Position numbers and translations under genes: made by a program. Below, in pieces: positions 12,471 through 24,299 of a stretch of 64,000 nucleotides of DNA (within the stretch, counting starts at the first letter, position 1; every line of letters starts with the position of its first letter). The stretch comes from Cryptomeria japonica (Eukaryota > Streptophyta > Pinopsida > Cupressales > Cupressaceae). Where the stretch lies: NCBI RefSeq assembly GCF_030272615.1, contig NC_081413.1:604376709-604440708 (forward strand), given 5' to 3'. Under the pieces are notes generated by a model, which saw only the letters and a program-made list of their open reading frames with translations, did no database searches and was not told the origin of the DNA.

Positions 12471-15190
12471 TTATGTACGTAACACGGGAACAAAGATAGA
12501 AACATGGGAATGAAGATAGAAACTTCGCCCTACCTCTGATGTGTGGCATCCCAGGTTGTAAGGGCACGAATATCATTAGGCTACATTGAACGGATATCAT
12601 TAGGCTACATGACAGTAAGGAACTATAGGGCTAGACTAGATTATAGATTCTATACGTAACATGCCAAGACAACCCGTAATCTACCCCGTCATGAATAGGG
12701 CAGGGCCTACCGCATCTTGATAATTTATTTGGTGAATATGACTGCTCCCCCACCCCCATAATAATTGTAGATTATTCGACCCAAGTGGCATATAGTGGCC
12801 CCCCCTACCTACAATTCTATGGGCTATGGGCAGCAAACCCTACTATTCGTTGGTAACAGCATAATTTTGTTTGTAAACTAAATATTGCTCCTTTCAACCA
12901 ACTATCGAGCTACCATTGAATAGGGCGGGCCCCACCACCCGGGGCATGTTACGTATAGAATAGAGCTACTATTCGCCAGGGTCGAGGAAAGTTATTTACT
13001 TAGAAGGCTCATCGAACTATTATAGTTCTATTCCCAACTCTAATATGGTCATATAATTCTATATGGGAATAGACTTCTAATATATATAGTTGCGATCCGC
13101 CACAACTAGGTGAATGCCAATCGGATATTAGGGCACGGAAGGGACAAAGGTTCTTTCTACTGAACTAGCCGATGAGGAGGATTATGCGCCTTATTCTATT
13201 TAGGGTTAACTCCTTAATTCCATCATTGTTCACGATGTATTAATATACGCTTTTGAAACCATCAATCCCTCCCTTCCTCCATGAATCAATCCTTCGTCCC
13301 GGATTCTTGCTTCGATCCATCGATCAATCAATAATCTAAAAGAGGGGCCGAACCTTGCACGATGGGCTTGTCCTCTTTTTCCGATTTCTCGCAGACATGA
13401 CTGCCCCTCCATATTATCGTTGTGATCAACTACCATTCCGGCCATAGAAATGTAGGCAACCCTCTCTCCATTGATCATTTTGATCGCAGACATGACTGCC
13501 CCTCCATATTATTGTTGTGACCCTCAATTAGTTCTAATAAGCCGGGGAATAATCTAATAAAGGACCCTACCGGCACGTTTCTCAAAAGTCTGGTTTCTAT
13601 GACTGTGAAAGCGACCTTGATCAATTAGTTATAATAATAGAGCCGTTCCCTACCGGCACTAAGATCATTCGTCTGGTGAATATGACTGGCAAAGTGACTA
13701 AACTGAAAAGAATAGTAGGGGCCCTTCCTAACCCTACCTTGAGCCCGGGCATTTGTCTGGCTCCGTATACTGTGAAAGCGACCCCTCTAATTCATTTATC
13801 CTCGGATGCCGTTGATTCTATACGTAACATGCCCAACTATAGCAACTAATCTACCTCTGCATGAATCGGAGGGAGCCACCCACCCGAATCAACGTTCAGC
13901 CTCCCACACACATTATGATTCTTTCCACCAGATATTTATTCATTACTGCCTATATCATATCAGCCCCTTCGAAGAAGTTGCAGATGAACAACCTATCCGG
14001 AATTTGTTACATAGTAGGCTTCCACCGATGAGAGCCACCTTACGGAGGAAAGAGGGCATAATAGTCCCGTACCGGACAAAGAATTCCACGGTACATCTAG
14101 AATTCCCTATGAATGCACACCCTGCATGAGCAAAAGCCTTTGATTAAAGGCAAGCATTTGGATTATCGCTCGGATCGGCTGGGACTAATGATCCGGGTTC
14201 GGAAGGGATAGAGGAAGGGGGACTCGTGGCCATCACACATGGAGGGATGGGAAGGAAGAAACGAGCCCTACTATTCTACGGTGGAATCTGAGGGAGAGAA
14301 GAGAAGGCCGGGGGAGCAAGAAGGAAACAATGGAAGGCTCTGGATCGCTGATTCAGACAAGGGAAGAGATGAATTATCAGATAGAGGGGAGTCAGAACAA
14401 TTAGCTTTCAATAGTAAGAACCAGTTGGGCAAACGAATTGATACACCCCGTGCTTATGTTGGCGAAGGGGGGACTGCTACTGATTACGATGGTGGGGGCG
14501 CCGATCACTAAGGTAGGTAGGCCTCGCGGACAATTCTATGCGGTGATTCTAGCCCTTCCTTCAGCGGCGCGATTCCAACCTCATCCAACTCCATTCGCCA
14601 ACTAGAACAGTAGTGGGCTGCGGTTAAGAGGTTGAGGCTGGCTTCTTCGGCTCATTCGCCTTTAGAAAGTAGGGCACGAGAACTTATTCTTTCTCTCCTA
14701 ACTGTGACAATAGTCGGGGGATCGGGGGATAGAGGGGGAGGAGATCACTTCCCTCGCCCGCCCGTGAAGAGGATTGGTGCAGTTTGGGGAAGGCGGGTTG
14801 GTCGATAATAGGATTGATTCATTCTCACGAATTGGAGAGGTCCCTAAAGTGATGAACAACGTACCACGGTCGGCACGCAATGATCAGGATTGATGGAATA
14901 CAACAACCATGATGTGAGCGGTGCTTCCCGTAGACGTGAGTGACTTTGAAGCTGCATCGAGATGATGTGAGAATTGTTCGAGAGAATCAGCGCATCCCCA
15001 CAAATATGCCAATGCCTACTGTATCGGAATGCAGGGGCCTTAGACACTCGTGCGCACCTACGATTATCTACGTAAGGCAATATAGGTAGGGGCGTTTCAC
15101 GTAGGAGAGGACTCTAGATAGTTATGGTCGATCGGTGCCTCGACTATAACTCCGCTCTCTGCTAACCATGCACCTCGGAACATCAGAGCA
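12471..15190. other. GC-richer organelle-like block, right part
   Basis: Continues the texture of 4590-6705: balanced composition, CpGs and short G/C runs. The word TACGTAACATGCC occurs at 12649 and 13817 (+) and inverted near 12943, and a related palindrome lies at the LARD insertion site. A segment starting GCAGACATGACTGCCCCTCC is repeated at 13391 and 13486. ATATCATTAGGCTACAT is repeated at about 12570 and 12594. Open frames at 13230-13493 (-), 13806-14129 (+), 14239-14511 (+) and 14844-15080 (-) resemble nothing I can name. Plant mitochondrial intergenic DNA is the best guess; no gene anchors it. Confidence 0.4.
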
Positions 15191-18100
15191 CAATCACTTC
15201 TTCTAAGACATGATGCCATATGACCCCTTATAACATCCTAGTATGTACAACATACCCTTTAGGATCCAATATGACCACATGGGATCACATAATGTCCTAA
15301 GGGGTCATATGGGGTCCTAAGGGGCCATGCATGTGTTGTAACAAATGGGGGATGCCTTAGGACCACATATGACCCCTTATAACATCCTAGGGTGTACAAC
15401 ATACCCCTTAGGACCAAATTTGACCACATAGGATCACATAGTGTCCTGAGGGGTCATTTGTGGTCCTAAGGGGTCACACATGTGTTCTAACATAGGAATG
15501 ACCCCTTAGGACAACATATGACACCTTTTAACATCCTAGTATGTACAACGTACCCCTTAGGACCCAATATGGAAACATAGGATCACATAGTGTCCTAAGG
15601 GGTCATATGTAGTCCTAAAGGGTCACACATGTGTTCTAACGCATGGGTGACCCCTTAAGACAACATATGAAACCTTATAACATCCTAGTGCGTACAACGT
15701 ATCCCTTAGGACCAAATTTGACCATGTAGGATCACATAGTGTCCTAAGGGGTCATATAGGTTCCTAAGGGGTCATGCACATGTTCTAACAGACATGGGTG
15801 ACCTCTTAGGACCACATATGACCCCTTTTAACATCTTAGTATGTACAACATACCCCTTAGGACCCAATATGACCATATAGGATCACATAGTGTCTTAAGG
15901 GGTCATATGTGGTCCATAGGGGTCACGCATGTGTTTTAACATGTGTCACATGTTATGACCAGATATGACCCCTTATAACATACTAGTGTCTATAACATAC
16001 CCCTTATGACTCAATATAATCACATAGGGTCATATAGTGTCCTAAGGGGTCATAAGTTGTACTAAGGGGTCACACATGTGTTATAACACATATGCATGAA
16101 ACCCTTAGGAGCATATATAACCCCTTTTAACATTCTAGCATGTACAATGTACCCCTTAGGACCCAATATGACCACATAGTGTCCTAAGCAGTCATATGTC
16201 GTCATAAGGGATCACGTATGTGTTGTAACACATGTGTGACCCCTTAGAACCACATATGACCCATTATAGCATCCTAGTGTGTACAACATACCCCTTAGGA
16301 CCCAATTTGACCACATAGGATCAAATAGTGTCCTAAGGGGTCATTTGTGGTCCTAAGGGGTCATGTGTGTGCTTTAACACACATGCATGACCCCTTTTAA
16401 CATCTTAGTATGTACAATGTATCCCTTAGGACCTAATATGACCACATAGGATCACATAGTGTCCTAAGGTGTCATATATGGTCCTAAGGGGTCACACATG
16501 TGTTCTAGTACATGGGTGCCCCTTAGGACCACATATGAACCCTTATAACATCCTAGTGTGTACAACGTATCCCTTAGGACCCAATTTGACCACATAGGAT
16601 TACATATAGTTTCCTAAAGGGTCATATATGGTCCTAAGGAGTCACACATGTGTTTTAACACACAAACATGACCTCTTCGAACCACATATGACCCCTTTTA
16701 AATCCTAATATGTACAATGTACCCCTTAGAACCCAATATGATGACATAGGATCACAATGTCCTAAGGGGTCATATGTTGTCCTAAGGGGTCACACATGTG
16801 TTTTAATAAATGTGTGACCCCTTAGGACCACATATGACCCCTTATAACATCCTAGTATGTACAACATACCCCTTACGACCCAATATGACAACATAGGGTC
16901 ACATAGTGTCCTAAGGGGTCATCTGTGGTGCTAAGGGGTAACACATGTGTTTTAACACACATGTGTGACCCCTTAGGACCACATATGACCCCTTTTAACA
17001 TCCTAGTATGTACAACGTACCCCTTAGGACCCTATATGACCACATGTTGTCCTAAGGTGTTATATGTGGTGCTAAGTAGTCACACAAGTTTTGTAGCACA
17101 TGGGCGACCCCTTAGGACCATATATGACACCTTTTAACATCCTAGTGTGTACAAGATACCCCTTAGGACCCAATTTGACCACATAGGATCATATAGTGTG
17201 CTAAGCGGTCATTTGTGGTCCTAAGGGGTCGCACGTGTGTTCTAACACATGTGCCACCCCTTATGACCACATATGACCTCTTTTAATATCCTAGTATGTA
17301 AAACATACACCTTAGGACCCAATATGACAACATAGGATCACATAGTGTCCTAAGGGGTCATATGTGGTCCTAAGGGGTCACACCTGTATTCTAACACATG
17401 GATGACCCCTTAGACCACATATGAACCCTTGTAACATCCTAGTGTGTACAACGTATCCCTTAGGACCCAACTTGACCACATAGGATAACATATAGTGTCC
17501 TAAGGGGTCACACATGTGTTTTAACACACATGCATGACCCCTTACGACCACATATGACCACTTTTAATATCCTAGTATGTACAATGTACCTCTTAGGACC
17601 CAATATGACCACATAGGATCACATTGTCTCCTAAGGGGTCATCTGTGGTCCTAGGCATCACACATGTGTTTTAACACATGTGTGACCCCTTAGGACCACA
17701 TATGACCCCTTATAACATCCTAGTCTGTACAACATACCCCTTATAACCCAATATGACCACATGGGGTCACATAGTGTCCTAAGGGGTCATGTGTGGTCCT
17801 AAGGTTTCACTCGTGTGTTCTAACATATTCGTGACCCCTTAGGACCACATATAAATCCTTTTAACATCCTAGTATGTACAACATACCCCTTTGGACCCAA
17901 TATGACCACATAGGATTACATAATGTCCTAAAGGGTCATATGTGGTCCTAAGGGGTTACCCATGTGTGTTAAAACATACACGTGACCCATTAGGACCACA
18001 TATGACCCCTTATAACACCCTAGTGTGTATAACATAACCCTTATGGCCCAATATGATCACATAGGGTCACATAGTATCCTAAGGGGTCATATGTGTTCCT

Positions 18101-18290
18101 AAGCAGTCACACATGTGTTCTAAGACATGCATGACCCCTTAGGTCCACATATGACCCCTTTTAACATCCTAGTATGTACAACGTATCCCTTAGTACCCAA
18201 TATGACCACATAGGATCACATAGTGTCCTAAGGGGTCATATGTGGTCCTAATGGATTGCGCTTGTGTACTAACATATGACCCCATTGCAT
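15190..18290. repeat. Tandem satellite array, ~149-bp monomer, ~21 copies, dimeric order
   Basis: The anchor AACATCCTAG (with variants) recurs at 15232, 15381, 15530, 15679, 15830, 15977, 16129, 16268, 16399, 16547, 16700, 16846, 16997, 17136, 17285, 17433, 17566, 17714, 17862, 18014 and 18162. Spacing is mostly 146-153 bp, with four short intervals (131-139). Around the anchor, monomers alternate between CTTTTAACATCCTAGTATG and CTTATAACATCCTAGTGTG forms, giving a roughly 298-bp dimer. Each monomer contains an imperfect dyad built on CCTAAGGGGTCA / TGACCCCTTAGG, for example 16764-16843 with arms of about 37 bp. It is not coding. Confidence 0.9.
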
Positions 18291-18640
18291 AAATCCCCTT
18301 AACACCCCTTAAGACTAGCTATTAAACATGACATTTAATTTATTACTTTAAGATGTTTTTAGGATGTTTAAATTTCTTTCAATATTTTTTATATGTTTAA
18401 AATGTCATTTATGTATTAATTTACATACATTGTTCTATAAATGTTTGAAATTTATTATAATTATATATATATAGTTCTAAACATCTTTTTTTTAAATTGT
18501 CCTTTATTTTAATATTCTTCAAAGAAAAAAGATGTTAAAATATATTTACATGTAAAATTGTTGTTTATTTAAGTAAAAAATTTGTTTTTAAATTATAATG
18601 TACATGCACACACATGCAGATATCTATATATATTTCATAC
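18291..18640. other. AT-rich spacer
   Basis: Satellite similarity fades near 18300; then T/A-rich sequence with no gene seen. Confidence 0.5.
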
Positions 18641-19980
18641 CATCATGTCAGATCATCCTACTTCACATCATACTAGATCAGAGCCAAGTGTTCAACAAGG
18701 TGGTGGTGAGCAGACGTCACATTGATCTACAAGATCTATTGATGACAGGCAACGTCTTTATGTGGAAACCACACAAACATTACAACGTGCTTTACATAAC
18801 CTGAAGCACACATTGGAAAATACCCCTAACCATATAATTAAGGAAAGGGTAGAGACCATTAGTGATGAGCTATGTCATATGATTAACGTTTTTGAGACAT
18901 ATAAGCCCTATGATGATATTAGCATTGATGTATTCTAAATTCTTCTCTTAGACGTAGTGTTACTGGTACAGTAAAATGGGAAAAAATCAATGATGATGTT
19001 TCTATTGCTGATGTCAAGAGTATGTTACCCCATTATTAGTCAAAAGGTAGAACAAGGGGTTATATGCCTACCAGGTGCACAGATGTACTTGTGACACCTT
19101 TTATATAGCCTAGATGATTGGCCACTCATCATATGTGGTTCTAAAAGGATGAGTTTCCCCTCTATTTTTGTAAACAATTATTTGTAGAGTTCCATTTGGG
19201 CTATGATGTAGACTATACAGATTTTCCTGCACATGCCAAGTAGGGGAGAGGGAGGTTTTTAGATAAGTTTAGACTACTTGATGCACAAAAACCCTCTAAT
19301 AAATAGGCATTAGTTGGTCGAAACAATTTGTCTTTTCCAAAATATTTGGAACTGTCACATGCAACAGATAGTGCAGTTGATGACACTCGACAACATATTT
19401 TTTTCCAGTATTTCTACTATAGCAACATAGGTTGATCAAATGACATTGAATGATGTGGGCATATATTTTCTATGTTCTCATACTAGAATTCCTCTAGTTG
19501 ATGATACATCATCGAGTTATGATCCCTACGTTCGCGCTGACATACCATCATTGATGGAAGCTGCACGACTGTGTGATGTAGATCCATTGTGACATATGAG
19601 CACATATCTATCCAACAATCATTTGGATGAATATCAGGTTCTTACTATGTAGAATGGGTTCCCTCTACATGAGGCATCAACATATGTTAGATGAGTACCT
19701 GGTTGACTAGCTCCTGCTTGCCATGGTAGTGCTACAAACTCTCAGCATGGTGTTGCACATCCTATAGCCCCTCCCAGCATAGAAGAATTTTCCAAGATAC
19801 ACCTCCTCTTGGTGTTCATAAATTAACTGATCACACAGCACTATATATTGTAGCTAGGGGGGTTTACACTAGTTTAATTATGGAGACAGACCTTGATGGT
19901 GATGATGTAGTGGACTCCTTGCATGATTTTGACATCAGTAGGATCAAGCGAGCATTACATGTTGCAAATGAGGTATAAAT
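18641..19980 (+). pseudogene. Unrecognised decayed coding-like region
   Basis: Plus-strand reading frames give protein-like runs broken by stops and shifts. One is a charged, helical-looking segment near 18790-18930 (containing HTLENTPNHIIKERVETI). Another is DEFPLYFCKQLFVEFHLGYD near 19150-19210. A third is near 19500-19570 (SYDPYVRADIPSLMEAARL). No family is recognised. It could be a decayed transposase, an element gag, or a host gene fragment. Evidence for coding origin is only the density of amino-acid-like runs, so confidence is low. Confidence 0.3.
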
Positions 19981-20439
19981 TTAAAAATTAAATTTAAAAA
20001 CTATCTATAGTTCGCTATAAATTTTGAATTAAATTTATGTGTGTGTGTGTGTGTGTGATTTCTATATTCTAGAGGTATAATTTTTCAATTAAAATTATAA
20101 TTTGTGAGCTGTAGAGAATTATGTTATGATCCATGTATGGAGATTTGTAGACAGCCACTGACCCTATTCATTATGAGACGCAGGTATAACTAAATTCTTT
20201 TTTTTTTATTTGTTCAATTTAAAGGGAAAGATATTGATTTTAATTAATTAAATTTTTAAAATTTTCTAGGTTCAATTTGTTTATCTAAAAAAAATTGTAC
20301 ATTGTAGGTTGAGACACGATCATGCCTGAGCTCTTCATCTCACAGATGTTCTAGATTACATCATGTACATGGTGGATATGTTAGAGATCAGGTACATGTT
20401 TATCTCTAGACCATGTACATGTATGTTCTTGCTCGACAT
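19981..20439. other. AT-rich spacer with short GT repeat
   Basis: A (GT)n run lies at about 20038-20056. Otherwise nothing is recognised up to the solo LTR. Confidence 0.6.
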
Positions 20440-21732
20440 TGTTGCTGATAGGATATGTTGTCATTGATGTCAACATATTCCTCTTCAGTGATTGCAGATT
20501 GGTTTTATGGGGATTTTGGTTTGGTGTATGGAGTATTTCTAGTATCATTATATTCTTCTGTGTTGGTTTTGGTGATCCGGAAACCTTAATTGATCATATA
20601 TCATATGATCTGTTTTTGTAGTTGATTTTTTTATTAGTTCCTTGCAGAGTTCAATATTTCCTTTGATATATTCTAGTGTGATAAAATCCTGAGCTAAGGT
20701 TTTAGGAGATTGTTTTGGATGGTCTTGTGTACCTTTATTTTAGATGGTTCATGATTTGGTTCTTCTCAAGTTATCTTTCTTCGTGATAGTTGTTGTTACT
20801 TGTTTCATATATTGATTGATGAAGATTTGATTAGTGGTTTTGGTACTATTGTTACTAATGATATTAATGTCCTTGCTGGTGTTTCCTAAGGATGTCCTAT
20901 TTTTATGATCCACATTTATCATTGAGTGTTCTTGGTGATTTTGTCAAACCAGTGATGTTCTTCGTGCTATACGGTATTCCTGGTGGTGTAGCGTGTTGCG
21001 GTTGATCTTGGCATGATTTCTAGTGGTGATTAGCATTTGGGAATTTGTTTTAGATCCATTTTATATCATTTATATCACTATATTGGTTTGGTGGTCGATC
21101 CTTGTATCGTGTGATGTATTGTTGTAATTGTGACTTGAGGGTTTAGCTGACCTTGTTTCCAAGGTTGATGAATTGTATAAATAGGTGATATAGTCATGTA
21201 ATTTGGGTATCAAGGTTGTGTCTACATTATCAAAGAGTGTTGTATGTGCGATTAAGTGATTCACCCTTCGAGTAGAGATTGGTGTTGTAGACTAGACAAT
21301 TACGCTTAGCCAGAACTGTCATTGGGCATTTGGAGATGCTATTATTTCAATTCATTCCTTCCTGATTGTATTTCAAATCTTGTTGTAAGTCAGTGAGACT
21401 TCCCTGAGGGTTGTTGCCTTCCAGGTTATTATATTTGAGCAGTGAGTTCTAGGTAGTGTGCTTGAATATTGGTGCATTCCCCATTGTCATATTTTCACAT
21501 ACTACTATAGAGTATCATCTTATTGTGGGTAGGTTCCCACCGTGGTTTTTCTCTTAGCCAAATTTTCCATGTCAAAATCTTGGTGTTGTGTGTTGTGCTA
21601 TCAATTTGCTTATCTTTTTTGTTGCTATAGTTTATTATATTTGTATTGGTATTTGAGTTTGTAGATCCAGTAGAAAACTGATTCACCCCCCCCCCCCCTC
21701 CTTTCAGTTTTCTCTTATTGTTGTTGCTAACA
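20440..21732 (+). mobile_element. Solo LTR of the window's copia family
   Basis: Starts TGTTGCTGATAGGATATG and ends GTTGTTGCTAACA. Its sequence is the reverse complement of the LTRs of the minus-strand copia element (24300-31346) along most of its length: the TTGATGTCAACATATTCCT start, the ATCATGAACC-type centre, the TATA region and the CTGATTCACCCCC end. A TATA box (TATAAATA) lies at 21176-21183. No PBS or coding sequence follows, so it is a recombination-derived solo LTR. I see no clear 5-bp target duplication (GACAT on the left, TTTCT on the right), so one end may be altered. Confidence 0.8.
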
Positions 21733-23008
21733 TTTCTTAATCTAGGTTGAATTATTAAATACCTTAAATGATATAAATTATTTAATTAATGATATTTCTA
21801 CCATGTACTCTTAAATTTATATGTATGAATGTTTTTAACATATATGTACATGTGTACTCTATTGCAGGCACAGGGATTAGGATAGGGCCCCGATTGACCC
21901 ATTATATATTCATTTGACACATATGTACATGTGCATGTACATTTTATAGAGACATTACAAACATATTTTATATAGATATTTTTATTTTCTAGACATTTCC
22001 TAGATCTATATTTTAGAACATACATACATGTGTAGATCTAAATTTCATTATATATTATATAGAACTCTATCTTACTATTTTGGGTTTACTAGATCTTACA
22101 TTTCATGAAGATTTATATTGTTTGGTTTTGTCAATAACTCAATAATTTAAATGTTAATTGATGACTCAAGATAATTTGATTTATGTTTCATGTGCGATCT
22201 TGAAATGTTAGATACATATATAAATTAAATAGATTGATCATTTAAATTAAAATATATATTAAATTTTGAAGTTAAATTTTATATATATATCAAGATTTCC
22301 TAACTTTCTAAGTCTAGATCGCAAAGTTGTTCAATCTCAAGTTCTTCACCCAAAAATTTAATCAAGTTTCAACACATTGGTCTTTGAATTCTATGTAAGT
22401 AGTAGATTCTTAGATAAATGTCCACTACTAAACATAAATAACCTTAAACTACCAAACTAACCTTAAACTAATTATTATCAATCAATCTAAATTATAAAAC
22501 TAACCTATATAAATGTCAAACTTCAACAAAAGGATAGATTAAAAGTAAGATTTATTTGGAGAATATTCATAATTAAATGGTTGCATGGATCTCTTAAATA
22601 ATAAAGTTCAAAATAATTGAAAATGTTTATATATAGCTAACATATATATTTGTTTTATGTGCCTAAAACTACCTCTACAAGAGAAAGAGGGAATATATCC
22701 ATTTATCATTTGAACCTGAACTCCAACTTTTGAAAGAGAGAGAAGTTGAGTTGTATATGTAAATAATATTATTTGTCACAAAATAGTGTCATACCTAATT
22801 CTAGTAGTGTAATATATTTTACAAGTTCACTAACTCTTAGTTGGCAATGTTAAAAGAAATTTGATCTATCTAAATAACATTTCTACTATCTTTGTAATAT
22901 TTCATGTTTCACTTTCTAAAAATGATGACAACTATTTTGAATGCCTTTTAAACTTAATTAGTTTATTTGTAAATAAAAATGAATCCATGTACATGTAAAT
23001 AAGAATAA

Positions 23009-23011
<3 letters not shown>
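21733..23011. other. AT-rich spacer
   Basis: No gene, RNA gene or element terminus seen. ORFs here are short and of simple composition. Confidence 0.6.

Positions 23012-23067
<56 letters not shown>
23012..23067. repeat. (CA)n microsatellite
   Basis: About 28 uninterrupted CA units. The surroundings (22980-23200) repeat ACATGTAAATAA / ACATATAAATAAA phrases, a decayed short tandem repeat. Confidence 0.95.
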
Positions 23068-23072
<5 letters not shown>

Positions 23073-24299
23073 GTGAACACATATAAATGAATCCATACAT
23101 ATAAATAAAAATAAATGTGTACATGTAAATAAAAAGAGATTCATGCATGTAAATTAAAAGTGCATAAACACATAGAAACAAATCCATACATATAAATAAA
23201 AGGTTCAAGTGAAAATAGATTATTGGATCAACAATTAATATTTTTTTTCAAGAACAATTACATGAAGGAATCCACAAATAAAAGGTAAATAACATTTCAA
23301 TGCAATTTTTTCTTTGACAATTTATGCATCCAAAAAAATAATGTTTAATAAAATCTCAAAAATACTTAGTTTAATATAACATACTTGAAAAAGCCTTCTA
23401 ATATTGGATATTTGTTTAATTAAAAAAAAATTAAAATAGTCTTCAAAATCTTCAAAAAATTTGGAAATCTTCACCACTTTATATAAAAAATGTTGTTTTT
23501 ATTTGCAAAAACAATTTATTTACTTCAAAAATAAATTATATTAATATGCACTCCTTGATTTTCATATTTAAAAACTAAAAGAATAAATCATTATTTATAT
23601 GGGGTTTAATAGGCGTGGTCACTCAAATGACCGATCGAGTTAGCCTCCAATGTCCCTTCCGACTGGAACCCTTTCTGCCAAAACGCCCTTACTGACATCC
23701 AAAGTGGTAGCCACATCATCAAATTTGACAAATTTATAAAACTTTTGAATACTGCAAGAAAATTCTACAAGTAAATTTAATTTATTAATTAAACAAAAAA
23801 TACCCTTTTGTAGAGATTAAAGTAAAAAATCTACTCATAATTTTTATGATGTTTTGATTAGATTTAATATATATTATTTCAAAAATACTACAAGTAGCTA
23901 TTGTAATCTATGGTAAGAGGCGGGTTTGAAAAACAAAAAAAAATATTGAATCACCTCAAAAAAATTTGAAAAAAATATGGTTCATTAGAAGAGAGAGTCT
24001 TCTCCAAAAGGTTTTTTTTATTTTATTTTAATTATCAAAAATTAAATAAACATAATATGATGGGAGATAAAAAATTTCAAATTCAAGTATGTTTGACTTT
24101 AAAATGTTATAACAAAGAAAATATACATCGAAAAATAATTTATTTTTTCTATCCACTGTATATGTATGTCATCTATTAGGGATATCAAAATAAGAAAAAA
24201 ATAAGTTGATTTATAGTTTTTTTTTGTGGGAACTAAGCCCCCTGATTTTCAGCATTTTTCAGCAATAATAAATTTGACTTTAAAATAGAAAAACATATC
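23068..24299. other. AT-rich spacer with an inverted copy of the 3.7-kb motif
   Basis: Mostly A/T. At about 23610-23730 a GC-richer patch contains TTCCGACTGGAACCCTTTC (from 23657), the inverted partner of 3685-3707. No gene is seen. Confidence 0.55.

Noticed and set aside
8454-12505. Short ORFs within the LARD as genes (for example 8454-8669 and 12272-12460)
   Set aside because: The pair is the same LTR segment in both LTRs; interior frames overlap on both strands and show no retroelement domains.
13230-15080. ORFs in the right part of the island (for example 13806-14129 and 14239-14511) as genes
   Set aside because: No motif, family or composition supports coding; kept only as part of the block description.
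15190-18290. Regularly spaced palindromic repeats resembling a CRISPR array
   Set aside because: The whole ~149-bp unit is repeated, including the would-be spacers, and the setting is plant nuclear DNA without cas genes; it is a satellite.
22932-23208. ORFs with CVCVCV runs
   Set aside because: Produced by the CA microsatellite.
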